In this document: one piece after another, positions 36,277 through 44,506 of the stretch
How positions within the stretch are numbered: position 1 is the first letter of the stretch
Layout of the letters: every line of letters starts with the position of its first letter
Assembly (NCBI GenBank): GCA_965250215.1
Contig: CBDFNN010000003.1
Span: 1-64,000 of the forward strand
Direction of reading: 5' to 3'
DNA length: 64,000 bases
Origin: CBDFNN01 sp965250215
GTDB lineage: Bacteria > Bacteroidota > Rhodothermia > Rhodothermales > DATKEJ01
Made by a program: the position numbers and the translations under genes
Notes under the pieces: model-generated
What the model was told of the DNA's origin: nothing
Database searches by the model: none
What the model saw: only the letters and a program-made list of their open reading frames with translations

Positions 36277-36551
36277 CTAAAGACTATTCAACTTTCTGAT
36301 TAAGTATTCCGCAAGCTGCGAATGTCTTGACGCTCAAACATAGCAATTTTGTCTCTGGATGTGAGAAATCTTGTTGCGCCTGAGCAAGGCCTACTCTGCA
36401 AGTGCTGGCGTCGCTAATTTTGATCAGTACACACTTGGCGATTTTTGCAGACCCAAGTGGTGCCTTGTTCGGCTTAGTGGAGTAGTATTTAGATATATCT
36501 CGGTGGACGCATGCTACTTGCTGTCTTGGCGATCATGTATTGTGACTAGCT
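36277..36551. other. Intergenic region without a recognisable gene
   Basis: The gap between the antiporter and the ORF6N gene is 395 bases. Its first 275 bases show no convincing coding region; the remainder holds two palindromes. An open plus-strand frame runs from 36371 to 36649, but only its stretch through the first palindrome resembles a protein family (DWRSQFVTSN). Confidence 0.6.
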
Positions 36552-36586
36552 TGGATTGGAGGTCACAATTTGTGACCTCCAATCCA
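36552..36586. repeat. ORF6N-linked palindrome, copy 2
   Basis: The 16-base arms TGGATTGGAGGTCACA and TGTGACCTCCAATCCA pair perfectly around AAT. Both strands translate as WRSQ(F/I)VTSN. Confidence 0.9.
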
Positions 36587-36616
36587 GGAAATCCTTTATT
36601 CATTGAGAAATCTGGC

Positions 36617-36649
36617 CTATTGGAGGTCACAATTTGTGACCTCCAATAG
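36617..36649. repeat. ORF6N-linked palindrome, copy 3
   Basis: The 15-base arms CTATTGGAGGTCACA and TGTGACCTCCAATAG pair perfectly around ATT, 22 bases after the stop of the ORF6N gene in its reading direction. The outer bases differ from copy 2 but stay complementary within the copy. Confidence 0.9.
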
Positions 36650-36671
36650 TTTGATCAGATCTAATCTTTGT

Positions 36672-37205
36672 CTATTCATTTCTGAAACCCAATTTCTTTC
36701 TGTTTGGCAACGAGGGGCTTAAGAGATTTGAAATGACCTGTGCTAATTGGTCAAGCGATTCTCCCTGCTCTCTCTGACTCCTTTCGATGTCCTGAATCTT
36801 ACTGTGTACTTCGGAATCTAGGGACAGTATTTTTCTTAATCGCACAAAGGTTCTTGCGACATGGATACTCGCTTCGACCGCCTGTTCACTTTTCAGTACA
36901 GAAGAGAGCATTACAACTCCCAGCTCGGTAAACACAAATGGAGGATACCTAAGGCCCATTATGTCGGATGAGTTTGCAGCTACAAACTGTGATCTCCAAT
37001 CTTCGAACTCTTCTTTAGAGAGCTGAAACATGAAGTCCTCTGGGAATCTATCTATGTTTCTTTTAACGGCCTGTTTTAATGCTTTAGTAGCGACGTTGTA
37101 AAGAACTGCGATGTCTCTGTCAAGCATGACTCTGTGACCCCGAATGAGGTAGATCTTTTCAGCGATGCGTTCCTCTGGTATTTGGAGGGCTTTGGCTTTT
37201 GTCAT
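36672..37205 (-). CDS. ORF6N-domain DNA-binding protein
   Basis: The N-terminal 110 residues match the ORF6N/KilA-N-related domain: KIYLIRGHRVMLDRDIAVLY, ALKQAVKRNIDRFPEDFMFQ, FEDWRSQFVAANSS, then PPFVFTELGVVMLSSVLKS. A coiled coil of about 40 residues follows (HSKIQDIERSQREQGESLDQ), and the protein ends NRKKLGFRNE. ORF6N proteins are common in Bacteroidota and phages and are thought to bind DNA; their role is unclear. Palindromes resembling its own WRSQF coding segment lie directly downstream. A 3'-end remnant lies at 33.1 kb. Confidence 0.88.
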   Translation of the reverse strand: MTKAKALQIPEERIAEKIYLIRGHRVMLDRDIAVLYNVATKALKQAVKRNIDRFPEDFMFQLSKEEFEDWRSQFVAANSSDIMGLRYPPFVFTELGVVMLSSVLKSEQAVEASIHVARTFVRLRKILSLDSEVHSKIQDIERSQREQGESLDQLAQVISNLLSPSLPNRKKLGFRNE

Positions 37206-37303
37206 TGTGATTGGACATAGGATGGTCTAATTGTACATACGTTTTTTTGACGAATCTTACGCCTGCTGACGAAGTCCAGAAATCCGTCTACTGTCTTCTG
37301 AAC

Positions 37304-37324
37304 ACGGCACACGGCACACGGCAC
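37304..37324. repeat. Tandem array, 3 units of 7 bp (ACGGCAC)
   Basis: Three ACGGCAC units preceded by GAAC and followed by ACC, between dnaE2 and the ORF6N gene. This is the reverse complement of the GTGCCGT words at 18731 and 56786. Confidence 0.88.
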
Positions 37325-37364
37325 ACCTCTCTCTTTTCCGTACTCCGCCAACGGCAGCCCACTT

Positions 37365-40300
37365 CTACCCATATTTCGACTTACTAATAGCCGACTTCGC
37401 CACCTCCTGCGTCTTGACCCACCTATCCCTTCCCCCATCCGCAGCAGCCCGACCCACATAGCCACCAAAGATGCCATCTAACCTCCAGGCATATTCCAAA
37501 ACGATCCCTCGCCAGCTATTCTGCATCTGCAAGGCCCCCCGGACGATCAAGGCCGATGAAGTCAACACGTGATCCAAGTAGTCCTGGGCCTGTGGAGGCA
37601 CGACACATTGGATAAAGCCGGTCTCGTCCTCAAGGGTCAAGAACATGAAGCCCTTAGCCGTCCCCGGCTTCTGCCGAAGGATGCTAATGCCCGCGACCGT
37701 GATGATGGGGTCCCTCCCGCTGTAAGGCTCAGGCTCGATCGTGTTGCCAAACTGGTAGCAGGTCTCGATCGTGCGGACCTCGAGTTCATTGAGCTGTCGA
37801 CGAACCAAGGTCATGGGATGCTTGCGTGCCGCAGAAATGGTATCGTAGTCCCAGCTGAGTCGCTCGGAGTCTTCCAAGTCGGGTAAGTTGGGTATGTCTT
37901 CCGGCGAGATCGTCTTCTGCACAAAGAGATTCGTCTGCGCATTGTTGTGAACTTCCTTCACCACGCGATTCGCCACGACTCCAACATGCCAGAGCGCATC
38001 CCGACCATCCTTGGCAAAACGATCCAAAGCACCCGAGCGCGCAATGTTGTCAAAGGAGTCACGGGCAATATTGACTCGCTTGTAGAAGTCCTCGATATCC
38101 TCGAAGGGCTTCTCCAGTCTCGCCCAGATGACTTCTTGTGCATCCTCCGAGGTGATCGATGCGATGGCGGTGAGAGGCTGCTGGATCGCATACTTACCTT
38201 CAGGATCCTTGACGAGGTCATACATCACACCGGAATCATTCACGTCTGGCAGAAGGATATCGATACCCATGTGACGCGCCTCTTCTTCCAGCGTCATCAA
38301 AGGATACATTCCTGGTCTGTGTTGGAAGATCGAAGCCATGTAGGCTTCGGGATAGTAATGCTTGAGCCAGGCCGACTGATAGACGGTCTTAGCAAAGGCG
38401 GCTGCGTGACTTTTGCAGAAACCGAAGCCCACAAACTTGGAGAGCTTTTCGAAAACTGCGTCCGCCGTCTTAGGATCGATGCCCCGCCCAACGGCGCCAT
38501 CTACAAATCGGCCGCGCATGTTCTCCATCTCACCTGGGTCGCGAAACTTCGACATGAGATTTCTAAAGTCATCGGCCTCCTCTAGGGACATACCAGCAAA
38601 CTGATGGGCCACTTCTAGGACCTGCTCCTGAAAAAGAATGATGCCATAGGTCTCCTCAAGAATCGGGACGAGATCTGGATGCTGGAAGACGACCTTCTCC
38701 TTCCCCCGTCGCCTTCGAACAAAAGGCCGGACCATGCCGCCTTGCACTGGGCCTGGGCGGAAGAGGGCGATTTCGTTCATGAGGTCCTCGAAATTCTCTG
38801 GCTGATGAATGGAGAGTAGATGCAGCTGCCCTTGCGACTCAATCTGGAAGAGGCCGATTGTCTCGCCTGCTTTCATGAGCTGATAGACGGCTGGGTCGTC
38901 GAGGCTGATATTGTCGATATCGAGATCTGGGTTCTGATGCAACTTGATGAGACTAGCGCAATAGCTGATCGAGGCCATCATGCGCAAACCCAATACGTCT
39001 AGCTTGACCAAGCCCAAAGCCTCGACATCATACTTGGCAAATTGAGCCACCTTCACCCCATTGGCAGAGACCTGCACGGGTGTGAAGTAAGGCAGAGGTG
39101 TCCGAGATAGGATCATGCCCCCGGAGTGCAAACCTAGGTGACGAGGGCAAGCATGGAAGTTCTCGATCATCGAGATCAGCTTCTCCACCAAGGGTGAGTT
39201 GCCCAACACATTCCGGATGGCGACCTCATAATCCCGTACCCGTCCCGCACTTCTCCGAGGCACATTGGCGCAGACCTTGTCTACGATGACCAAGGGGAAA
39301 CCGAAGGCCTTGGCGACGTCCCTCATCGCCGAGCGGAGCTGATAGCTGACGATGGTGCCCGTCATGCAAGTCTGCTCGATGCCAAAGCGCTGCTCCATCC
39401 AGGCGATGATTTCATCACGACGGAAGGTGTCAAAATCTACATCGATGTCGGGTGTCCCCTTTCGGCCTCCATGGAGAAAGCGCTCAAAGAGCAGCTTATG
39501 CCGAACGGGATCCACCGCCGTGATGCCTAGCAGGTAAGCGATAATGCTGTTTGCTGCCGATCCCCTTCCAGCACAGCGGATATCACGCCGATTCGCCTCA
39601 TCGACTACTTCCTGTACCACGATGAAAAATTCCTCCAGCTCAAGATTGCCTATCACCTCTAGCTCTTTGTTGAACTGTCGGCGAGCCTCCCCGATCGTCT
39701 CATCCGTATAGCGCCGATCCATGGCCGCCGTGCAAAGCTCTATCAAATAGCTATTGGCAGTGTGGCCTTCGGGTATGCGAGCCGCAGGGGGTGTGATGAG
39801 CTCGGGAATCAGATCGACATTGCATTGCTCGGCGATGTACTCCGCATTGTCGAAGGCGTCCGGATATGGGATCAGTCTGGATAGCTCATCTCTAGATTTG
39901 AGGCAGGCTTGATCGTTGTAGGGTCGTTTTGGAGTCGGCTCAAAAATATTGTTCTTGTCCCGGATGCAGCACATGACATCATAGGTGGCGTAGTCTTCCA
40001 TAGTGGCATGGCGAACATCGCCGGTGGCCATAATCGGGATATCACACTGACTCCCAAGCTCGACCATCCGCCGCGCCATCCGATTGTCTCCCGGTCTGTG
40101 ATGATGTGTGAGCTCGATATAGAGGTGATCGTCATAGATGTTTTTTAGCTTCTCGAGCCAGGTGATGCCTCGGTAACTTTTACGCTGCTCGATATGCCGC
40201 CAGAGCAGTCCCTCCCTCCCACCGGTCAGACAGAATAGGTCTTCGGAGTGCTTGGCTAGATCCTGAAGATTGACTTGCGGCTCTTTGTCGGGCAGCTGGG

Positions 40301-40586
40301 TCTGGTGAGCATGGGTTAGCAAACGAGATAAGTTGGCATATCCCTCTCGGGTCTTGGCTAGCAAGACAAGAGGTGCATCATCGACCCAGATTTCCGCTCC
40401 GAAAATCGACTTGATACCGATGTCATCGCAAGCTTTCTGAAGCTTTACAGCGCTATATAAACCATGCGGATCCGTGATGGCCAAGGCGGTGACACCCTTG
40501 GCGACGGCCGCTTCCGCTAGTCGCTGCGGAGAGGAGGCTCCTTGTAAAAAAGAGAACCAGCTATGTACATGAAGTTGTGCGGACAT
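37365..40586 (-). CDS. dnaE2: Error-prone DNA polymerase III alpha subunit DnaE2
   Basis: The 1073-residue protein begins with a PHP domain (LHVHSWFSFLQGASSPQRL, ALAITDPHGLYSAVKL). The C-family polymerase core follows, with RCAGRGSAANSIIAYLLG and the catalytic KGTPDIDVDFDTFRRDE near residue 380. Later come GFGFCKSHAAAFAKTVYQSA, helix-hairpin-helix repeats and an OB fold (ITVAGISILRQKPGTAKGFM, FIQCVVPPQAQDYL). The length and small-gene/imuB neighbours mark it as DnaE2 rather than the replicative DnaE1. With ImuB it performs damage-induced mutagenic synthesis. It overlaps the upstream small gene by one base. Composition looks richer in G+C than neighbouring envelope genes. Confidence 0.93.
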   Translation of the reverse strand: MSAQLHVHSWFSFLQGASSPQRLAEAAVAKGVTALAITDPHGLYSAVKLQKACDDIGIKSIFGAEIWVDDAPLVLLAKTREGYANLSRLLTHAHQTQLPDKEPQVNLQDLAKHSEDLFCLTGGREGLLWRHIEQRKSYRGITWLEKLKNIYDDHLYIELTHHHRPGDNRMARRMVELGSQCDIPIMATGDVRHATMEDYATYDVMCCIRDKNNIFEPTPKRPYNDQACLKSRDELSRLIPYPDAFDNAEYIAEQCNVDLIPELITPPAARIPEGHTANSYLIELCTAAMDRRYTDETIGEARRQFNKELEVIGNLELEEFFIVVQEVVDEANRRDIRCAGRGSAANSIIAYLLGITAVDPVRHKLLFERFLHGGRKGTPDIDVDFDTFRRDEIIAWMEQRFGIEQTCMTGTIVSYQLRSAMRDVAKAFGFPLVIVDKVCANVPRRSAGRVRDYEVAIRNVLGNSPLVEKLISMIENFHACPRHLGLHSGGMILSRTPLPYFTPVQVSANGVKVAQFAKYDVEALGLVKLDVLGLRMMASISYCASLIKLHQNPDLDIDNISLDDPAVYQLMKAGETIGLFQIESQGQLHLLSIHQPENFEDLMNEIALFRPGPVQGGMVRPFVRRRRGKEKVVFQHPDLVPILEETYGIILFQEQVLEVAHQFAGMSLEEADDFRNLMSKFRDPGEMENMRGRFVDGAVGRGIDPKTADAVFEKLSKFVGFGFCKSHAAAFAKTVYQSAWLKHYYPEAYMASIFQHRPGMYPLMTLEEEARHMGIDILLPDVNDSGVMYDLVKDPEGKYAIQQPLTAIASITSEDAQEVIWARLEKPFEDIEDFYKRVNIARDSFDNIARSGALDRFAKDGRDALWHVGVVANRVVKEVHNNAQTNLFVQKTISPEDIPNLPDLEDSERLSWDYDTISAARKHPMTLVRRQLNELEVRTIETCYQFGNTIEPEPYSGRDPIITVAGISILRQKPGTAKGFMFLTLEDETGFIQCVVPPQAQDYLDHVLTSSALIVRGALQMQNSWRGIVLEYAWRLDGIFGGYVGRAAADGGRDRWVKTQEVAKSAISKSKYG

Positions 40587-40819
40587 TAGTCAAAGATCCC
40601 CGATATAAACCAGTGATCATCACATCGATAGGCCTCCATCATGCCTTGGTCTGTCTGGACGCGAAGGTAGAATCGTTTCTCATCTTGAGTCCACCATCTG
40701 CTGCGAGCGATCCAGGCATCGCTAATTTTGCGCACGAGATAGATACGGTTATGCCATTCGATTTTTGTTAGTCGATTCTGAACGAGTGAGACGGATATGG
40801 GAGCGTGTCGAACTTTCAT
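40586..40819 (-). CDS. Small conserved mutasome-linked protein (DUF6504-like)
   Basis: The 77-residue protein lies between imuB and dnaE2 and overlaps each by one base. Its pattern (LTKIEWHNRIYLVRKISDAW, ARSRWWTQDEKRFYLRVQT, AYRCDDHWFISGIFD) resembles DUF6504, a small domain found next to or fused with ImuB/DnaE2 in other phyla. The series of spaced Trp residues suggests a small beta fold. The position implies a structural or accessory role in the mutasome; no activity is known to me. Confidence 0.65.
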   Translation of the reverse strand: MKVRHAPISVSLVQNRLTKIEWHNRIYLVRKISDAWIARSRWWTQDEKRFYLRVQTDQGMMEAYRCDDHWFISGIFD

Positions 40820-42018
40820 TAGCTAGCCCAAGCAATGAGATCAGTGCGGTCCTCTGGGAAGGCTGCATCCTGATGGATGATGACAGGCCGAAGGATGCCG
40901 CCGGGAAAGCGGACTTCGACATTGTCGATGGCGTTGAGGACATCGGCTCGTTCAAAGAAGAGCCGACCTTGGATAACATCGGGTGGGCTCAGTAAGCCCA
41001 TCGTGACCGTCAATCCGATCACGCCTTTTTCAGCGACGACTTCGTCCGTCTCTGAGATGTTTAGTTTGTCACCTCGGGATACTACGGAGACCAGGAGTCG
41101 CTCACCGATAGTCCGTAGCTCCCGAAGGTTATCGCTAGGTTGTTTCAAAATGCGTTGCGCCGCCTCATAAGGTCGACCTGCCGATTTATGAATTTCCGCT
41201 TCCACTCGGATTCTCTTGCAAAGCATTCCCTCAAGTTTAGTGAGGTTGCGCTTTATCAGCAGGTCGATGAGGGGAAAGAGCGTGTGAGGCTCTCTCGCTG
41301 GGTGATCGAGATCGAAGGTCGTAGACACGACCGGCGGCGGGATGTAAGGCAGCACAGGATGTTCTTTCTCATCCGGATGCAGGAGCGTGAACAGCGTCAT
41401 GCCCGTCTCGCCAAATTGCGCGGCGAGGTGCCGTCGCGTGAGATTTTGAAGGCTGTATAGATTGGTCAGCCCGAAAAGCTTGAATCGCTCTGAGAGTTCT
41501 TTTTCGAAGCCGAGCTCGGCAAGGATATCGACCTTGGTGTTCTGGAGAAAGGAGTCGATATTCGTGTCCTTGATATCCAGCATGCCTCCTTGCGCCGTTC
41601 TCAAGGATGCAATGCGCGCGATAGATCGGCTATAGGCGATCCCGATTCCAGCCTTGAGCCGACCCGCTAAGCCGCGGACCTCATGCAGTTGATAGGGTCG
41701 AAAAAAACTTGTCCCGATGGAGGCGGGCTCGATGTAAGGGGTGATGGAGTAGAGTCGGCGTATGACGGAGTCCCAGACCTCGGCTTGGAAGGTGTGGTCA
41801 TGTTCGTGAAAGATGGCGTTTGGGAAAAGAGCGCGAGCTCGCTCGATGCTCTCCCCTATTTGCAGGCCAGAGACTCTCAAAGCCCTTGTGCGGGCTGTAA
41901 TGTGATCGCGATGATGTACTGCAATCTGCTTAGCTTTCTTTGTCTGCTGTAATCGTGCCCAGGCCTCGAAGTCGCTGAGGGAGAGGCATCCGATTCTCGC
42001 TTTCGGTCGTCGTTCCAT
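40819..42018 (-). CDS. imuB: ImuB, inactive Y-family polymerase of the DnaE2 mutasome
   Basis: The 399-residue protein has the Y-family layout: fingers/palm start (RIGCLSLSDFEAWARLQ), ARALRVSGLQIGESIERARALFP, a palm region, the helix-hairpin-helix thumb (DILAELGFEKELSERFKLFG) and a little-finger domain. The catalytic carboxylates are gone: motif DxD is replaced by L-S-L, and the SIDE motif reads SIGT. This loss is expected for ImuB, which acts as a clamp-binding bridge for DnaE2. The ATG at 42018 was chosen over 42054 because it leaves the ATACATATGTAT palindrome as a 5' regulatory site and gives a family-like N-terminus. No imuA is adjacent. Confidence 0.85.
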   Translation of the reverse strand: MERRPKARIGCLSLSDFEAWARLQQTKKAKQIAVHHRDHITARTRALRVSGLQIGESIERARALFPNAIFHEHDHTFQAEVWDSVIRRLYSITPYIEPASIGTSFFRPYQLHEVRGLAGRLKAGIGIAYSRSIARIASLRTAQGGMLDIKDTNIDSFLQNTKVDILAELGFEKELSERFKLFGLTNLYSLQNLTRRHLAAQFGETGMTLFTLLHPDEKEHPVLPYIPPPVVSTTFDLDHPAREPHTLFPLIDLLIKRNLTKLEGMLCKRIRVEAEIHKSAGRPYEAAQRILKQPSDNLRELRTIGERLLVSVVSRGDKLNISETDEVVAEKGVIGLTVTMGLLSPPDVIQGRLFFERADVLNAIDNVEVRFPGGILRPVIIHQDAAFPEDRTDLIAWAS

Positions 42019-42040
42019 ACATATGAATATACATATGTAT
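42017..42040 (-). promoter_or_regulatory. Candidate operator at the imuB start
   Basis: ATACATATGTAT (42029-42040) is a perfect 12-base palindrome. The word ATACATATG recurs 12 bases away at 42017, giving a phased pair directly at the start codon. An SOS-type repressor site is plausible by analogy with other imuB-dnaE2 cassettes, but the local LexA motif is unknown. Confidence 0.4.
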
Positions 42041-42077
42041 TTATGCATGTGCAATGAGGGGAGAGAAGGTTTTCCGT

Positions 42078-42232
42078 GTTATTTTGGACGGAGTGTTGGG
42101 AACGGCCTCTACCCTTCTCAGCCGCATTTTCCTTCCCGGAAGGAAAGTCGATTCTTTCTCAACAATCACTCCGGGAATAAAATAAGTGCTTCGAAGAGCA
42201 GAAGCCGCTCCCAACACTCCGTCCAAAATAAC
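42078..42232. repeat. Large imperfect inverted repeat upstream of imuB
   Basis: The 24-base arms at 42078-42101 (GTTATTTTGGACGGAGTG then TTGGGA) and 42209-42232 are exact reverse complements. Pairing continues imperfectly inwards (ACGGCCTCT against GCGGCTTCT), so the 155-base segment can fold into a long cruciform. The end bases GTTA...TAAC are opposite in orientation to an integron attC site. No coding region lies inside, and the gap on to 42332 is otherwise empty. Confidence 0.9.
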
Positions 42233-42332
42233 GCCGAAAAAGAAACAGAATGACTATAGCGTGTTTTGACCCGAAAAAGACATCTGGCATTCCAACTGAA
42301 TCCTCAAAGAATCGACCCAAGTGGTAGATACT

Positions 42333-42653
42333 CTAAGAATCGATCCGAATGACTGCGTTAGGAACTACCTTCGAAAAGGTAGCATTGATCGATGAGACCA
42401 GAGGAAGGAGGTCATCGATATCATTGCTGATAGCAGAAAGGATAAAAACGCAGAGATTTAGGTCGTCTATATGCTGTTGGAATTCCATACCGCGATCCAT
42501 TGTTATGAGTACATCAAACTCCAAAGCAGCGAGGGCGAGTAATTGACCATTTTTAATTCCACTCCAACCACGCTCTGGGACCGTAACAACATTTGCGTCC
42601 AGTGACCATTTGAACCGGCGAGGAATATTCTCGTCAAGAAGAACACGAATCAT
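42333..42653 (-). CDS. DUF5615 PIN-like protein (probable toxin)
   Basis: The 106-residue protein starts MIRVLLDENIPRRFKWSL, continues VVTVPERGWSGIKNGQLLAL and FDVLITMDRGMEFQQHI, and so carries the acidic positions of the PIN-like DUF5615 fold. Members are usually the second gene of a two-gene unit with DUF433 and are regarded as toxin candidates with nuclease-like folds. It overlaps the upstream DUF433 gene by four bases. Activity is not demonstrated. Confidence 0.85.
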   Translation of the reverse strand: MIRVLLDENIPRRFKWSLDANVVTVPERGWSGIKNGQLLALAALEFDVLITMDRGMEFQQHIDDLNLCVFILSAISNDIDDLLPLVSSINATFSKVVPNAVIRIDS

Positions 42654-42862
42654 GCTTCCGAGAGAAGTTCTTGCTCCGCTAATTCGAGCAAAGCCTCAGC
42701 TTGCTCACGACTAACGCTTGGAAAGTCGTCACGGAAGTCCTCAATACGCTTGCTCTTTTTGAGATAGGTAAGAAGAGTATCTATTGGAACGCGGGTGCCG
42801 GTGAAGACAGGCGTGCCATTGAGAATATCAGGATCGGAATGATAGACTTGATCTCGTTCCAT
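42650..42862 (-). CDS. DUF433 protein (probable antitoxin)
   Basis: The 70-residue protein shows the DUF433 pattern: SDPDILNGTPVFTGTRVPID, then LLTYLKKSKRIEDFRDDFPS, then REQAEALLELAEQELLS. This is a helix-turn-helix-like small domain commonly paired with DUF5615. It precedes and overlaps the DUF5615 gene, the usual antitoxin-first order. An AGACGTCT palindrome lies about 25 bases upstream of the start and may be its operator. Confidence 0.85.
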   Translation of the reverse strand: MERDQVYHSDPDILNGTPVFTGTRVPIDTLLTYLKKSKRIEDFRDDFPSVSREQAEALLELAEQELLSEA

Positions 42863-43100
42863 CGTTTCAAGTTTTTGTTACTCTATTAAGACGTCTAGAG
42901 ATAAACTTAGATTCATTCCTTAGGTCTTAAGGGATTCTCTGTGTACGATAACAGATCCAAGATCGATCGGTGGTGGTTTTTATAGCGACATCGTCAGGAG
43001 CTACGATTCAGTTATTTTTCACCTTCTTATTCCAGTATCGCGTACCACGGCCGGATTTCAATATATTCCCCTTGGTAATCCTCATCCAAAGAGATCTGAA

Positions 43101-44435
43101 ATGCGAACAATACTATTTATAGTTGCAGCTTCACTCAGTATTTCGAGCTGCGCCTCAAGCAATCAAGTATCCGATGTTGTTGAAACTGTCTTCAAAGACG
43201 ATCGCCCCTACACGGCCGAAGAACATGGCCTGATGCAGGGTCCGCACGGCCCGGGTGTCAAGACGGTGACCAAGTTCAACTGGAACCGCGCGCCTTATAA
43301 TCGCTGGTCGCTGCAGAACATGCAAGCGATCAAGTCGACGGCGCCAATCTATCGCGCCGGCACACCCGCTACTCCTCTACCGAAGTCTGATAAATCCATC
43401 GCGGGTCTCTTCATTACAGACCAACGTGGCACGAACAGGACCTTCGATGAGGTTATGACCTCAACCTACACAGACGGATTCCTAGTCGTACACAAGGGCG
43501 AGGTGGTGCATGAGCAATATTGGAACGGCATGAAGCCCTGGACCCGACATCTTCTTTTTTCTGTCTCTAAGTCTTATACGGGTATGATTGCCGGGATTCT
43601 AGCAGATGAGGGCCGGCTCGATATGACTTTCCAATTGACGCAATACATCCCGGAGCTAAAAGACACTGCCTGGGAAAACACGACGGTACAAGAGCTCATC
43701 GACATGAACACCGCAGTCGATTGGGATGAGACTGGAGCCGCCTATAATGTTACCGGGATCAAGAATATTTTTTTCAAGTGGGCAGTGGCGAACGGGAGTA
43801 TCCCCTATGAGGAAAGCTATGGTGAGGTACCGGACGGTAACCACGATTTCCTCGCGAGTCTCCCGAAAAAACCATCGAACAAGGGAGCCTTCCACTACAA
43901 ATCGGTCGATACCGACATGGCCGGTTGGGTAATTGAAGCCGCATCCGGCCAGAGTTTCGCCGAACTGATGACCGAAAAGCTCTGGTCACAAATTGGCATG
44001 GAATACGACGCCAACATTGCCGTTAACAAATATGGTTCCCCAGGAACGAACTATGGTCTTTCTATCGCGCTAGGTGACATGGGACGGATGGGCATGGTGC
44101 TCGCGGCGGGTGGCAAGCTGGGAGATCAACAGATTATCCCAAAGGCCTTCTGGGACGATATTGCCGATGGTGGGGATAAGCAGCTATGGAAAAACGGAGG
44201 GTATGACCAAACCATCTGGGAAAACGGTAGCTATCGTAACTTCTTTTGGCACCGGGGGAATGACCGCAGTAACTTCTACGGCGTGGGCATCCATGGCCAG
44301 TTCATGTATATCGATCCTGGCTCCAATACGGCGATCATCCGCTTCGCTAGCCAGCCCATCGGCTGGGATCCCGAAAGCAACAGTCTGATTTTCGCCGTCT
44401 TTGACGAAATCGTCCGACGAATGGAGACGGAATAA
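43101..44435 (+). CDS. Serine hydrolase lipoprotein (class C beta-lactamase-like)
   Basis: A lipoprotein signal ends at SLSISSCASS. The beta-lactamase-like fold has the S-x-x-K motif in LFSVSKSYTGMIAG near residue 154 and a Tyr motif in FHYKSVDTDMAGWVIE near residue 270. This is closer to 6-aminohexanoate-dimer hydrolase (NylB-type) esterases than to resistance enzymes, and nothing marks it as a true beta-lactamase. The gene looks clearly richer in G+C than its surroundings (not counted), hinting at transfer. It is followed by a cysteine-synthase-like gene 71 bases on. Confidence 0.85.
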   Translation: MRTILFIVAASLSISSCASSNQVSDVVETVFKDDRPYTAEEHGLMQGPHGPGVKTVTKFNWNRAPYNRWSLQNMQAIKSTAPIYRAGTPATPLPKSDKSIAGLFITDQRGTNRTFDEVMTSTYTDGFLVVHKGEVVHEQYWNGMKPWTRHLLFSVSKSYTGMIAGILADEGRLDMTFQLTQYIPELKDTAWENTTVQELIDMNTAVDWDETGAAYNVTGIKNIFFKWAVANGSIPYEESYGEVPDGNHDFLASLPKKPSNKGAFHYKSVDTDMAGWVIEAASGQSFAELMTEKLWSQIGMEYDANIAVNKYGSPGTNYGLSIALGDMGRMGMVLAAGGKLGDQQIIPKAFWDDIADGGDKQLWKNGGYDQTIWENGSYRNFFWHRGNDRSNFYGVGIHGQFMYIDPGSNTAIIRFASQPIGWDPESNSLIFAVFDEIVRRMETE

Positions 44436-44506
44436 GGATGAATCACTAAACCGTACCGTGATGAGGTATTTATGCCTATTCTGCTGCGCTATCAAGGAAT
44501 AGCGAG

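Noticed and set aside
36371..36649. Plus-strand 92-residue reading frame containing DWRSQFVTSN
   Set aside because: The match to ORF6N is explained by the palindrome; the rest of the frame has no family features and lies antiparallel to real genes on both sides.
37947..38585. 212-residue plus-strand frame inside dnaE2
   Set aside because: It is an antisense shadow of the polymerase gene, with no signal or motif of its own.
42078..42232. Integron attC-like site
   Set aside because: The arms end in GTTA at the left and TAAC at the right, opposite to attC polarity; the arms are exact over 24 bases, there is no integrase gene, and no neighbouring sites were seen.
43101..44435. Antibiotic-resistance beta-lactamase
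   Set aside because: The motif set (S-x-x-K with YKS) fits esterase/NylB-type serine hydrolases; there is no resistance-specific context.
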